Assembly (NCBI RefSeq): GCF_017798205.1
Contig: NZ_CP060010.1
Span: forward strand, 186,001-250,000
Length of the DNA: 64,000 bases
Source of the DNA: Cognatishimia activa
GTDB taxonomy: Bacteria > Pseudomonadota > Alphaproteobacteria > Rhodobacterales > Rhodobacteraceae
Direction of reading: 5' to 3'
Position numbers and translations under genes: made by a program. Positions 18,061 through 27,464 of the stretch are shown here, in pieces. Below the pieces are notes generated by a model that did no database searches, was not told the DNA's origin, and worked only from the letters and a program-made list of their open reading frames with translations. How positions within the stretch are numbered: the first letter of the stretch is position 1; each line of letters opens with the position of its first letter.

Positions 18061-19863
18061 CTAGCTGTCCATCTTCAACGCAGAAATAAACGCTTCCTGC
18101 GGGATATCCACTTTCCCGAACTGACGCATCTTCTTCTTACCGGCTTTCTGCTTTTCGAGCAGTTTCTTCTTCCGGGTCGCATCGCCGCCGTAACACTTCG
18201 CAGTCACGTCTTTACGCAGCGCAGACAGCGTCTCACGCGCGATGACCTTGCCCCCGATGGCCGCCTGGATCGGGATCTTGAACATGTGGCGTGGGATCAG
18301 GTCCTTGAGCTTTTCACACATCGCCCTGCCCCGCGTCTCGGCGCGGTCGCGGTGGACCATGGTCGAGAGCGCATCCACAGGCTCGTCATTCACTAGAACC
18401 GACATCTTCACGAGGTTGTCCTCGCGGTAGCCGGTCATTTGATAGTCAAAGGACGCATAGCCCTTGGTCACCGATTTCAGACGGTCATAAAAGTCAAAGA
18501 CCACCTCATTCAATGGCAGGTCATAGACCACCATGGCGCGGGAGCCCGCGTAGGTGAGGTCTTCTTGAATGCCACGGCGGTCCTGACAAAGTTTCAGCAC
18601 GTCGCCGAGGTAGTCATCAGGCACAAGGATGGTTGCCTTGATGCGCGGTTCTTCAAGGTGGTCGACCTTGGACATGTCGGGCATGTCGGCGGGGTTGTGC
18701 ATCTCGATCATTTCGCCGTCCTTCATATAGACGTGATAGATCACCGAGGGCGCGGTCGTGATGAGTTCGATGTTATATTCCCGCTCGATCCGGTCGCGGA
18801 TGACTTCGAGGTGCAGAAGACCGAGGAAGCCGCAGCGGAAGCCAAAGCCTAGCGCCGCAGAGGTTTCCATTTCGTATGAGAAAGACGCATCGTTCAGCGC
18901 GAGCTTGTCGATCGCGTCGCGCAGATCTTCGAACTCAGCAGAGTCCACAGGGAAGAGACCACAGAACACAACAGGCTGTGCGGGTTTAAAGCCTTCCAGC
19001 GGGGTTTCTACGCCGTTCCGGTCATTGGTGATCGTGTCACCCACACGCGTGTCGCGGACCTGCTTGATCGATGCGGTCAAAAAGCCGAGTTCGCCCGGGC
19101 CTAGCTGATCAACTTGCTCCATCTCGGGGCGGAAGACGCCGACGCGGTCCACGTGGTGCAGCGTGTTGTTAGACATGAATTTGACGCGCTGACCCTTTTT
19201 CAGGGTGCCGTCGATGATGCGCACAAGGACGATCACGCCGAGGTAGGCGTCATACCAGCTGTCCACCAGCATGGCTTTCAGAGGCGCATTCTCGTCGCCC
19301 TCCAGAGGCGCTGGCAGGCGGGTGACAATGGCTTCGAGGACATCCTCGATACCCAGACCGGTTTTCGCGGAAATCAGGCAGGCGTCGGTTGCGTCGATGC
19401 CAATGACGTCTTCGATCTGCTCGGCCACGCGCTCAGGTTCTGCGGCTGGAAGGTCGACTTTGTTCAGAACCGGCACGATCTCGTGGTCGGCCTCAATCGC
19501 GGTATAGACGTTCGCGAGCGTCTGTGCCTCGACCCCTTGGGAGGCGTCCACAACCAGCAAAGAGCCCTCAACTGCGCGCATGGAACGGCTGACTTCATAA
19601 GCAAAATCGACGTGGCCGGGGGTGTCGATCAGGTTGAGGACATAATCCTCTCCGTCATTGGCTTTATAGTCGATCCGCACCGTGTTGGCTTTGATCGTAA
19701 TGCCGCGTTCGCGCTCGATATCCATCGAGTCCAACAACTGTTCCTTCATATCCCGATCCGCCACCGTATTGGTGGATTGGATCAGCCGGTCAGCGAGCGT
19801 GGATTTCCCGTGGTCGATATGGGCAACGATCGAGAAATTGCGGATTTTCGAGAGCTTTGTCAT
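18061..19863 (-). CDS. lepA: Elongation factor 4 (LepA)
   Basis: Ribosome-associated GTPase that back-translocates or remodels stalled ribosomes. The protein has 600 residues, the family length, from ATG 19863, where family members begin ([22 protein letters not shown]); an extension to 19899 is open but not conserved. G motifs: [23 protein letters not shown]. The C-terminal LepA-specific domain includes '[16 protein letters not shown]'. It is divergent from the BLUF-like gene over about 200 bases. Confidence 0.97.
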   Translation of the reverse strand: MTKLSKIRNFSIVAHIDHGKSTLADRLIQSTNTVADRDMKEQLLDSMDIERERGITIKANTVRIDYKANDGEDYVLNLIDTPGHVDFAYEVSRSMRAVEGSLLVVDASQGVEAQTLANVYTAIEADHEIVPVLNKVDLPAAEPERVAEQIEDVIGIDATDACLISAKTGLGIEDVLEAIVTRLPAPLEGDENAPLKAMLVDSWYDAYLGVIVLVRIIDGTLKKGQRVKFMSNNTLHHVDRVGVFRPEMEQVDQLGPGELGFLTASIKQVRDTRVGDTITNDRNGVETPLEGFKPAQPVVFCGLFPVDSAEFEDLRDAIDKLALNDASFSYEMETSAALGFGFRCGFLGLLHLEVIRDRIEREYNIELITTAPSVIYHVYMKDGEMIEMHNPADMPDMSKVDHLEEPRIKATILVPDDYLGDVLKLCQDRRGIQEDLTYAGSRAMVVYDLPLNEVVFDFYDRLKSVTKGYASFDYQMTGYREDNLVKMSVLVNDEPVDALSTMVHRDRAETRGRAMCEKLKDLIPRHMFKIPIQAAIGGKVIARETLSALRKDVTAKCYGGDATRKKKLLEKQKAGKKKMRQFGKVDIPQEAFISALKMDS

Positions 19864-20065
19864 GGCAAGCCATATGGAGCGGAATTTCGGCTTGGTCAAT
19901 GGGCGAAGAGATACGGCAGAGGTGTCGTAGATTTCTTTGTCGTTAGATCGCTGACCAAATGGTTAAAATCAATTTAAAGTTGAAAAAATTATATTGACGC
20001 ACGCAAAAAGGGCGGATTGAATACTTCGTACGATATAGCAATCGATTTTATTGAGGTCATTGTGC

Positions 20066-20512
20066 ATGGAAAAGCAAGGCATCAGACGCATTGTATTTTT
20101 TTCAACCGCCGCAAACGACTTGGAGCGCGAAGATCTGCTCGAATTGTTTGATATGGCATCCCGAAATTCGACGGCCAATTCGCTGACCGGACTATCAATG
20201 TACCACAGACGCAGCTTCTGCCACATTCGAGAGGGTGATCCAAATGAGATCACGAAATCCCTCGTGCGAATGGAGCAGTCGCACTGGCACTATAACCTTT
20301 CGATCGTCTCAGACACGATCGTCGAAAGGCGTAGGTTCCGGAAATGGTTTTTTGCCTTTGAGGGTGGTGGGAAATTTGGGGATCGCGGGCCGAACCAGAT
20401 CCTGGAGATTCACAAAATCTTCGAAACTCCAGAACTCGATTACGCCTTTGAGGATTTGGCGTGTCGCAGTTTCGCACAAGCTTTCACGGACGATATTAAA
20501 ACGCCGACTTAA
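20066..20512 (+). CDS. BLUF-like domain protein lacking photochemical Tyr and Gln
   Basis: A 148-residue single-domain protein. The order fits BLUF flavin-binding folds: strand 'RRIVFFS', helix 'EREDLLELFDMASRN', 'LTGLSMYHRRSFCHIREG', then 'IVSDTIVERRRFRKWFFAF' matching the conserved RxFxxW end. In canonical BLUF proteins the first strand has Tyr (AppA Tyr21) and the third has Gln (AppA Gln63). Here the positions are Phe11 and His53, so normal hydrogen-bond photoswitching is unlikely. Start at ATG 20066 has GAGG 9 bases upstream. It is divergent from lepA and convergent with arsJ. Function unknown. Confidence 0.7.
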   Translation: MEKQGIRRIVFFSTAANDLEREDLLELFDMASRNSTANSLTGLSMYHRRSFCHIREGDPNEITKSLVRMEQSHWHYNLSIVSDTIVERRRFRKWFFAFEGGGKFGDRGPNQILEIHKIFETPELDYAFEDLACRSFAQAFTDDIKTPT

Positions 20513-20517
20513 CCAGA

Positions 20518-21747
20518 TCATTTGAGCCGCATGGCGGCCAGTGTGGACGCCAATGCCATAAGTGCCGCTGTGAATAGGCATAGTGGCAGGCCACCGATTT
20601 GGTAGCTAACCCCCGATAGAAGTGTCCCGATCAAGCGACCTGCCGCGTTCGACATGTAGTAAAACCCAACATCCATAGTAACGCGCTCTTCGCTGGTGAA
20701 GGCGAGGATCAAATAGCTGTGGACCGAGCTATTGACCGCAAAGACAAAGCCAAACAGCAAAAGGCCTGTGACCACAAAATACACCAACCCCGAGAAGTCC
20801 ACCCAGACTGCTACAGATATTGCCAGCGGGATCAGCGTCAGCAAGCCAACCCAGGTGATCGCCGCAGTCACGATTTCAGGCGTTGTTTTGTGCTTGGCCT
20901 TCAAGATCGCCGGCGCCAAGCCTTGCACCAAACCATAGAGGATGATCCAGACCGCCATAAATGTGCCGATGGTAAAGAAGGCGGTGCGATTTCCGGCAAC
21001 GGTTCCGTCCGACAGCACAGAATAGAAGTAAATTGGGATGCCCACCACGAACCACACGTCGCGCGCTCCAAACAGAAACATACGCGCCAGGCTTAGGCGG
21101 TTGATGTTGGGATCACTGGAAAAGACCTGACTGAACTTTGCCGATTTTTTGCCCTGCGGCAGGCCTGTTGGCATGAAAAGAAATGTCCCAACGAGAATAA
21201 CGGCCAAGACAGCAGCCATGGCCCAAACAGCCGTCTGAAACCCAGCAACGGCCAAAAGACCCGCGCCCAAAAGGAACCCAAAGCCTTTCACTGCATTCTT
21301 AGATCCCGTCAGCACAGCGACCCATCGAAAGAGGCCTCCGCCTTCTTTGGGGGCAAGGACTTTGACCGCTGATTTCGCGGACATTTTAGACAGGTCTTTC
21401 GCCACGCCCGACAGCCCTTGAACACACATCACAAAAACAACCGAGAGCGCGATGCTCCAGGCGGGATCAAGTTGTGACAGCGCCACAAGCGCCATGACTT
21501 GAATACCAAGCCCTAAGTAGAGCGTCAGCGTCAGCCCAAATCTGGCGGCAATCCATCCGGCCGATAAATTGGTGACCATGCCCATGAATTCATAAAGAAG
21601 AAAAAGATAGGCCAATTGCACCGGAGAGAACCCCAGCGTGTGGAAGTGCAAGAGCACCAACATCCGCAAAGCACCGTCCGTGAGCATGAAGGCCCAATAG
21701 GCGGCGGTCACAGTGATATAGGCAGCGAGACCCGTATTCTGACTCAT
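20518..21747 (-). CDS. arsJ: Organoarsenical efflux MFS transporter ArsJ
   Basis: A 409-residue, 12-helix major facilitator family membrane protein. In characterised systems ArsJ exports 1-arseno-3-phosphoglycerate, made by a co-encoded GAPDH from arsenate and glyceraldehyde 3-phosphate; the product breaks down outside the cell, so the pair forms an arsenate efflux route. The neighbour upstream is such a GAPDH. Sequence marks include 'TDGALRMLVLLHFHTLGFSP', 'LSKMSAKSAVK' and 'RDVWFVVGIPIYFYSVL'. I chose ATG 21747 (GAGAGGG upstream) over 21777. Last gene of the arsenic operon; convergent with the BLUF-like gene. Confidence 0.9.
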   Translation of the reverse strand: MSQNTGLAAYITVTAAYWAFMLTDGALRMLVLLHFHTLGFSPVQLAYLFLLYEFMGMVTNLSAGWIAARFGLTLTLYLGLGIQVMALVALSQLDPAWSIALSVVFVMCVQGLSGVAKDLSKMSAKSAVKVLAPKEGGGLFRWVAVLTGSKNAVKGFGFLLGAGLLAVAGFQTAVWAMAAVLAVILVGTFLFMPTGLPQGKKSAKFSQVFSSDPNINRLSLARMFLFGARDVWFVVGIPIYFYSVLSDGTVAGNRTAFFTIGTFMAVWIILYGLVQGLAPAILKAKHKTTPEIVTAAITWVGLLTLIPLAISVAVWVDFSGLVYFVVTGLLLFGFVFAVNSSVHSYLILAFTSEERVTMDVGFYYMSNAAGRLIGTLLSGVSYQIGGLPLCLFTAALMALASTLAAMRLK

Positions 21748-21813
21748 TTTACCCTCTCGCGACACGCATTCTTGCAAAGAATGCGACGTCGGAAATTTTC
21801 AAATTTCCGGCCC

Positions 21814-22812
21814 CTAGAGGCTTTCGGCGACCATTTTAGCGATGTCAGCCAGGCGGCAGACGTAACCCCATTCATTGTCATACCACGCATAGATCTTCAC
21901 TTGGCGCTTGTTCACCACCATGGTCGACGGCGCATCCACGATGGTCGAACGGTCGTCATCGGTGAAATCACAGCTCACCAGCGGGCGGTGCTCAAACCCT
22001 AGAATACCTTGCAGAGCGCCTTTGCTCGCGGTCTCCATGGCCTCGTTAATCTCTTGGGCAGTGACATCTCTGGACACGTCAAACACGATATCTGTCAGCG
22101 ATGCGTTCAGCAGAGGCACCCGGACCGCGTGGCCGTTGATGCGCCCGTCCAGCTCTGGATAGATCTGAATAATGGCTTTAGCTGAACCTGTGGTCGTCGG
22201 GATCAGCGAGTTCAGCGCAGACCGCGCACGACGCGGATCTTTGTGGGGCTTATCGACAATCGTCTGCGTATTCGTGACATCGTGGATCGTGGTGAATGAC
22301 GCTTGCTCGATGCCGAAGTTTTCCAGCATCACCTTCACAACCGGCGCGATACAGTTTGTCGTGCAGCTTGCTGCGGTGACGATGCGCTGATCGTCATAGA
22401 TCTCGTGATTGACGCCATAGACGATGTTCGCAGCCTCTTCGATTTTGACCGGTGCCGAGATGACTGTCTTTTTCACGCCGGCGTCGAAATAGGGCTGCAA
22501 GGCCTCTGACGTCTTGAATTTTCCAGAACATTCAACGACCAGATCAACGCCCTCAAGCGGCAGGTCGGCCGGGTCCTTTTCCCGGCAAAACGGGATCTTA
22601 TGCCCTCGGATCGTGATGCTGCTGTCGTCGAAAGAAACATCACCCTGCCAGCGCCCGTGCACGGTGTCGAACTCAATCAGCAACGCATGGGTCGAGATGT
22701 CGCCAAAGGGATCATTGATAAAGGCGATCTGCGCACCGAGGCCCATGTCAAACAGCCGACGCAGCACCAGCTTGCCCATGCGCCCCAGACCATTGATTGC
22801 GATTTTTGTCAT
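21814..22812 (-). CDS. Ars-operon glyceraldehyde-3-phosphate dehydrogenase
   Basis: A 332-residue GAPDH with the Rossmann N-terminus 'AINGLGRMGKLVLRR' and catalytic Cys150 in ASCTTNC, plus the 'WYDNEWGY' C-terminal signature. Its location between acr3 and arsJ marks it as the arsenic-specific paralogue that uses arsenate instead of phosphate to make 1-arseno-3-phosphoglycerate for ArsJ. It starts 22 bases after the acr3 stop. A housekeeping role cannot be excluded from the sequence alone. Confidence 0.9.
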   Translation of the reverse strand: MTKIAINGLGRMGKLVLRRLFDMGLGAQIAFINDPFGDISTHALLIEFDTVHGRWQGDVSFDDSSITIRGHKIPFCREKDPADLPLEGVDLVVECSGKFKTSEALQPYFDAGVKKTVISAPVKIEEAANIVYGVNHEIYDDQRIVTAASCTTNCIAPVVKVMLENFGIEQASFTTIHDVTNTQTIVDKPHKDPRRARSALNSLIPTTTGSAKAIIQIYPELDGRINGHAVRVPLLNASLTDIVFDVSRDVTAQEINEAMETASKGALQGILGFEHRPLVSCDFTDDDRSTIVDAPSTMVVNKRQVKIYAWYDNEWGYVCRLADIAKMVAESL

Positions 22813-22834
22813 GACTTCAGACCTTTAGAAGAGA

Positions 22835-23893
22835 TCAATTCGGAAACCAACCGCGCGTACGATTGGCAAAAGCAACAAGCGACAGCATGACGGGCACTTC
22901 GACCAGCACTCCGACGACCGTGGCCAAGGCCGCGCCGGAGCCAAGGCCAAAGAGGCTGATGGCGACGGCCACAGCAAGCTCAAAGAAGTTAGAGGTTCCG
23001 ATCAACGCGCAGGGAGCGGCCACATTAAACGGCACCTTCCAAAGGCGCGCCGCGCCATAGGCCACGAAAAAGATCCCATAACTCTGGATCAGCAAAGGCA
23101 CCGCGATCAACACGATCACCAGAGGGCGGTCCAGAATGACTTGCCCTTGAAAACCAAAGAGCAAAACAACCGTCATCAAAAGCCCAATGATCGACAGAGG
23201 TCGGCATTTGTCCTTGAAGACCGCGACAGCACCCTCTCCGCCCTGCCTCATCAAGCGGTTGCGTGTGATCAACCCCACGACCAAAGGCAATGCCACATAG
23301 AGCACAACCGAAAGAATAAGCGTCTCCCACGGCACCGTAATGTCACTTACCCCCAACAGGAACGCGACAATCGGTGCGAAAGCAAAGACCATGACAACGT
23401 CATTCACGCTGACTTGCACCAGCGTATAGGTCTCATCCCCGCGGGTGAGGTTTGACCAGACAAAGACCATCGCCGTGCAAGGCGCTGCACCCAAAATGAT
23501 AACGCCAGCAATATATTGCTGCGCATCCTGCGGATCGATGAGCCCTGCGAAAACCACTTCAAAGAACAGCACGCCCAAAGCCGCCATGGTGAACGGCTTG
23601 ATGAGCCAGTTGACCACCAGAGTGATGACCAATCCTTTCGGCCGCTCTCCAATCTGGCGCAGCGCTCCGAAATCCACGCCCACCATCATAGGATAGACCA
23701 TCGCCCAGATCAAAATCGCGACCGGCAGGTTCACCGAGGCCACTTCAAGCCCGGCCAGGACTTCGAACAAACCGGGAAAGAGGCTGCCCATCGCCAAGCC
23801 CGCAACAATGGCCAAAGCCACCCAAAGGGACAAAAGCCGTTCAAAGGTCCCAAGACCCGCAGCTGCTTGATCTGAAACAGTCGTATTAGTCAT
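22835..23893 (-). CDS. acr3: ACR3-family arsenite efflux permease
   Basis: A 352-residue inner-membrane protein with about ten helices of the BART superfamily. It exports As(III) using the proton motive force. The conserved transport Cys lies in '[20 protein letters not shown]', and '[16 protein letters not shown]' and '[20 protein letters not shown]' are typical. It overlaps the ArsR-ArsC gene by 8 bases, so As(III) made by the reductase domain is directly coupled to its exporter in the operon. Confidence 0.95.
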   Translation of the reverse strand: MTNTTVSDQAAAGLGTFERLLSLWVALAIVAGLAMGSLFPGLFEVLAGLEVASVNLPVAILIWAMVYPMMVGVDFGALRQIGERPKGLVITLVVNWLIKPFTMAALGVLFFEVVFAGLIDPQDAQQYIAGVIILGAAPCTAMVFVWSNLTRGDETYTLVQVSVNDVVMVFAFAPIVAFLLGVSDITVPWETLILSVVLYVALPLVVGLITRNRLMRQGGEGAVAVFKDKCRPLSIIGLLMTVVLLFGFQGQVILDRPLVIVLIAVPLLIQSYGIFFVAYGAARLWKVPFNVAAPCALIGTSNFFELAVAVAISLFGLGSGAALATVVGVLVEVPVMLSLVAFANRTRGWFPN

Positions 23894-24743
23894 CTAGATC
23901 CGCCGTTATTCCACCAATTGCATCCATCTGCCGTTTCAGAGCCAATTGGTCTAAAGAGTCAATCGGCAGATTGGCAAAGCCCGAAATACGGCTGCGCAAT
24001 TGCGCATAGGTTTTATTGAAGATCACCGCCGTATGAGCCTCGTTGCCTTCAAAGGCTGCCGGATCGTGAACACCCCAATGGGCGGTCACGGGCTGGCCGG
24101 GCCAAGTCGGACAGGGCTCGCCCGCTGCTTTGTCACAGACGGTGATGACGAAATCCATCTTGGGCGCGTCCTTGGTCGAAAAGACATCCCAGCTTTTGGG
24201 CTTGAAAGCGCCCACGTCAAAATTGTTTCTTGCAAGCAACGCCAATGTATTGGGATTAGCATGAGGCGCCGGAGAAGAGCCCGCTGAAAAGGCCCGAAAT
24301 CGCCCCTTCCCTTCACGCTGCAGGATCGCCTCGGCCATCAATGAGCGGGCGGAATTGGCGTGGCACAGGAACAGGACATTATAGGTCTTTTGGGCACTCG
24401 CTCTTTGCGCATCGCACCCATTCGTCAGGCTGTCGATCACCGGCGCACATTGCTCGACTTGCCCGCCGCAACAATCCTGCAACAGAAAACCCAAGAGACC
24501 CTTTAAACCTTCCATATCAGCGACATAGCGCACCGTTCGGCCTTGACGGTGATTGGCAATCAAACCCGCGCGCAAGAGAACAGACAGGTTCGTAGACATC
24601 GTGTTTTGACGCACATCTACCGCCCTTGCGATGTCCCCAGCCAACATTCCCTCGTCTCCCGCCTGCACAAGCAGGCGAAACGCATCCAGACGGGCGGACT
24701 GGCTTAGGGCCGCGAATGCAGCAATCGCTTCGGTCTTATCCAT
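23886..24743 (-). CDS. ArsR repressor - ArsC arsenate reductase fusion
   Basis: A 285-residue two-domain protein. Residues 1-100 form an ArsR/SmtB winged helix that lacks the classical CxC site in the recognition helix, but has Cys91, Cys92 and Cys99 after the last helix, like the C-terminal triad of Acidithiobacillus ArsR. Residues about 118-285 form a low-molecular-weight phosphatase-type arsenate reductase with the CX5R loop Cys127-Arg133 (LCHANSARS) and a further Cys203/Cys211 pair that could form the resolving disulfide. First gene of the operon; autoregulation is likely. Confidence 0.9.
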   Translation of the reverse strand: MDKTEAIAAFAALSQSARLDAFRLLVQAGDEGMLAGDIARAVDVRQNTMSTNLSVLLRAGLIANHRQGRTVRYVADMEGLKGLLGFLLQDCCGGQVEQCAPVIDSLTNGCDAQRASAQKTYNVLFLCHANSARSLMAEAILQREGKGRFRAFSAGSSPAPHANPNTLALLARNNFDVGAFKPKSWDVFSTKDAPKMDFVITVCDKAAGEPCPTWPGQPVTAHWGVHDPAAFEGNEAHTAVIFNKTYAQLRSRISGFANLPIDSLDQLALKRQMDAIGGITADLDD

Positions 24744-24745
24744 AC

Positions 24746-24761
24746 ATCAGGAATTATTGAT
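24746..24761. promoter_or_regulatory. Candidate ArsR operator
   Basis: ATCA-N8-TGAT, extended to an imperfect dyad around a central AATT, lies 2 bases upstream of the arsR-arsC start codon. ArsR operators are typically ATCAA/TTGAT-type dyads close to or over the promoter, so this is a fair candidate for the autoregulatory site of the arsenic operon. Confidence 0.4.
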
Positions 24762-24813
24762 ATGACCCGAGTCGATCTGCACAGTTCGATGAAAGTTTTG
24801 TAAAAGTTTTACG

Positions 24814-25278
24814 TCACCCAAAGACGTTCAGAGGCCGATCCTCGAGCATCGCCTCCATGGAAAACAACCCAGTGACCGTATCCAGCTCGATCCCCGTGGT
24901 GATCCGCCGATAGACCGCATCATAGCCCGACATGCCGCGTGTCACGACCTTGAGCATATAATCCCAGTCTCCACCGATACGATGCAATTCCTGAACCTCG
25001 GGGATCCGCGCCACATGTTTGCGGAATCCCTCTGCCCACTCGACCGAATGGTTTCTCGTACGGACCATGACAAAGACCGTCAGATCCAGCCCCAGCTGCG
25101 ATGCGTTCAAGCGCGTCCGGGCGCCCTGTATGAAACCTGCCTCATCCAGACGTTTTAACCGTCGCCATAGCGCATTCTGAGACAACCCAACCCGGTCAGC
25201 GATATCGCGCTGCGACAAAGCAGCGTCCACCTGGATCACATTCAGTATGCGGCGATCAATTTCGTCTGTTTTTTCCAT
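24814..25278 (-). CDS. Lrp/AsnC-family transcriptional regulator
   Basis: A 154-residue regulator with an N-terminal winged helix (about 8-60: 'DRRILNVIQVDAALSQRDIADRVGLSQ') and a C-terminal RAM/ligand-sensing domain (about 70-150, 'RIGGDWDYMLKVVTRGMSGYD'). Such proteins form octamers that sense amino acids. I chose ATG 25278, where family members start; an extension to 25311 is open. It is divergent from the class V aminotransferase and probably regulates it. Confidence 0.88.
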   Translation of the reverse strand: MEKTDEIDRRILNVIQVDAALSQRDIADRVGLSQNALWRRLKRLDEAGFIQGARTRLNASQLGLDLTVFVMVRTRNHSVEWAEGFRKHVARIPEVQELHRIGGDWDYMLKVVTRGMSGYDAVYRRITTGIELDTVTGLFSMEAMLEDRPLNVFG

Positions 25279-25385
25279 TTTCTCTATCAAGTGACACAAG
25301 ATCATCGTCATGTCTAGTTATTTTGATAACTTTTATTGATCTTTTTTCAATTAACTTTTGCTCAGACACGAAAACCTTCGATCAC

Positions 25386-26789
25386 ATGAGCGACAAAATG
25401 AAAATTCTTGAAAGATTTGAACACGAGCTCCGGTCCGGACAGGACCCCATCAAAGCCATCGCAGCAGGCGAGATCGGCAAAGGCCTCGAAATCGACACAC
25501 CCATGGGGCGCAAACCGCTGATCTATGCGGATTACGTCGCCTCAGGTCGCGCCCTGCGGCAGGTTGAAGAGTTTGTGATGGCCGAGGTCCTGCCCTTCTA
25601 CGCCAACTCTCACACAGAACAGAGCCACTGCGGCGCGACCATGACCCGCATGCGCGAAGAGGCCCGCGCCATGGTCGCCACGAAATGCCACGCGAACCCG
25701 ACCGATCATGCTGTGATCTTTGGCGGCTCCGGCGCGACAACGGGCCTGAACCAGCTCGTGCACCTATTCGATGTAAAAAACACGCCTTCCGTCATCTTGG
25801 TCGGCCCCTACGAGCACCACTCTAACCTCCTGCCATGGCGCGAGAGCAGTGCGCCTGTCATCGAGATCAAAGAATCCCACGGAGGCGGCGTAGACATCTC
25901 CCACCTTAGGGCCACGCTGCGGAGCATTCCCAAGGAGTCGCAAATCATCGGGGCCTTTTCCGCCGCCTCCAATGTCACTGGCGTTTGCACCAACCCAGCG
26001 CCCGTCAGCCGCGCCATCAAGGAATTTGGCGGCAAAGTGGTCTGGGATTATGCGGGCGGAGGCCCCTATCTGCCGATCTCGATGTCGCCTGGTGGCGTTG
26101 ACATCGACGCGATTGTCTGTAGCCCCCACAAGTTCATCGGCGGACCGGGGGCTTCTGGCGTTCTGATCATTCGGCGCGACGCTGTGATGACCCAAGCGCC
26201 CTCTCGTCCAGGCGGTGGCACCGTCGTTTTTGTGAACGAAACCACGCATGACTATGTCGCGCGCCTTGAGCAGCGCGAAGAAGGGGGCACGCCGAATGTC
26301 ATTGGCGACATCCGTGCAGCCCTCGCGATGATTGTGAAGGACGTGATCGGAGAGGGCAATATTGCCAAACGCAACCTGGAATTGAGCTCGCGGGCTTTCG
26401 ACGCATGGTCAAACCACCCAAATCTGCGCCTTTTGGCACCGGACCACACATCACGACTGCCGATCTTTTCCTTCGTCCCGCTGGACAACGATGGGCAGCG
26501 GATCGACTACAAAGACTTCACCCGCGCGCTGTCCGATCACTACGGGATTCAGGCGCGAGGTGGGTGTTCTTGCGCAGGACCCTACGTCCATCAATTGCTC
26601 GATATCGACGATGAAACCTCTGCCAACTTGCGCGCAGATCTTCTGGCCGGAGATTACACCGGCAAACCTGGCTTTGTGCGGTTGAACCTAAGCTATCTGA
26701 TGGATGAGGCGACGGTGCTCTACATTTTGGCGGCAATTCCCGCGCTGATTTCCGCCTACAACGCCAAAACGCCTGTTGCGGCTGCGTAA
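25386..26789 (+). CDS. Class V aminotransferase, cysteine-desulfurase-like
   Basis: A 467-residue PLP enzyme of fold type I. Marks: 'YADYVASGR' at the N-terminus, 'SHTEQSHCGATMTRMREEAR', the cofactor region VWDYAGGGPYLP, the PLP lysine in CSPHKFIGGPGASG, and 'GIQARGGCSCAGPY' with a Cys where cysteine desulfurases carry their catalytic Cys. It is longer than SufS/IscS (about 400) and no Fe-S genes flank it, so a sulfur-amino-acid lyase or another class V reaction is possible. Its divergent Lrp regulator suggests an amino-acid inducer. I chose ATG 25386; the frame is open to 25323. Confidence 0.85.
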   Translation: MSDKMKILERFEHELRSGQDPIKAIAAGEIGKGLEIDTPMGRKPLIYADYVASGRALRQVEEFVMAEVLPFYANSHTEQSHCGATMTRMREEARAMVATKCHANPTDHAVIFGGSGATTGLNQLVHLFDVKNTPSVILVGPYEHHSNLLPWRESSAPVIEIKESHGGGVDISHLRATLRSIPKESQIIGAFSAASNVTGVCTNPAPVSRAIKEFGGKVVWDYAGGGPYLPISMSPGGVDIDAIVCSPHKFIGGPGASGVLIIRRDAVMTQAPSRPGGGTVVFVNETTHDYVARLEQREEGGTPNVIGDIRAALAMIVKDVIGEGNIAKRNLELSSRAFDAWSNHPNLRLLAPDHTSRLPIFSFVPLDNDGQRIDYKDFTRALSDHYGIQARGGCSCAGPYVHQLLDIDDETSANLRADLLAGDYTGKPGFVRLNLSYLMDEATVLYILAAIPALISAYNAKTPVAAA

Positions 26790-27464
26790 AACTCTGTTAA
26801 TAACTTGGGATAAAGCGGGACATGTGGTTCCGCTTTACCCCTTATCACCCTGAATTATATACAAGAATAGAGTTATCCACTTGTGGATTAATTCTTGACT
26901 ATTCTTGCGAAACTATACGACCGTTTAATTTCCCTATCATACCCTACAGTCACACCAGAGTCCGTGCTCCCCCCTGTATAAGTCTGTGGAGAAATTTAAA
27001 TCCGCCGACAACACGAGCCTCAGATACCGGACATAAGCTATTGTTAAATAACCAGAAAACTAATTTGACTTAGGCCGAATACTCTGTGAACAAACTCCAC
27101 TCCCTCACGCTAAACCCACACCCAAAATTCGTTTGATAGTTTCACTCGGAACCCTAAAATGTTCGATATTTGATATTCCCTAAGGATAAAATTCGAGTAC
27201 ACCGCCAAAATATTTGCGCTTTTCTATATTTTTACACTGTAAAGGTGACGCCAAAACTCGCCCTTAGGCGTTCGAAAACCCGTCCATTCGCCCACGGGGA
27301 CACCGAAAATAACCGCCAAAACCTGTCTAGGACCCCAACGATTTCTGGGCACGCCAAGCCTTGCCCTCGAAGGTTTTGCACAAGTCTCGTTCACCCAAGC
27401 ACATATCCCCCCATTGGCAGCCCTGACGCCCCGCCCTACCTTTTGGCGGGAAAGGAGAGTGCTC
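26790..27464. other. 675-base AT-rich gene-free region
   Basis: No convincing gene lies here on either strand. The first half is clearly richer in A+T than its surroundings. It contains a DnaA-box dyad at 26862-26897, a further TCTGTGGAGA near 26974 and a ribosome site for the pirin gene at the end. It separates the aminotransferase from pirin. Confidence 0.5.
26862..26897. promoter_or_regulatory. Extended dyad of two opposed DnaA-box-like sites
   Basis: CAAGAAT-AGAG-TTATCCAC-TT-GTGGATTA-ATTCTTG. The inner arms are opposed DnaA-box-like sequences (TTATCCAC at 26873-26880, GTGGATTA at 26883-26890) and the outer arms CAAGAAT/ATTCTTG are perfect. The structure can form a cruciform or be bound by a dimer. 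A role in DnaA binding is inference. Confidence 0.45.

Noticed and set aside
26790-27464. Chromosomal oriC from the DnaA-box dyad
   Set aside because: Only one dyad and no dnaA, hemE, parAB, maf or repABC nearby. Kept as a regulatory candidate only.
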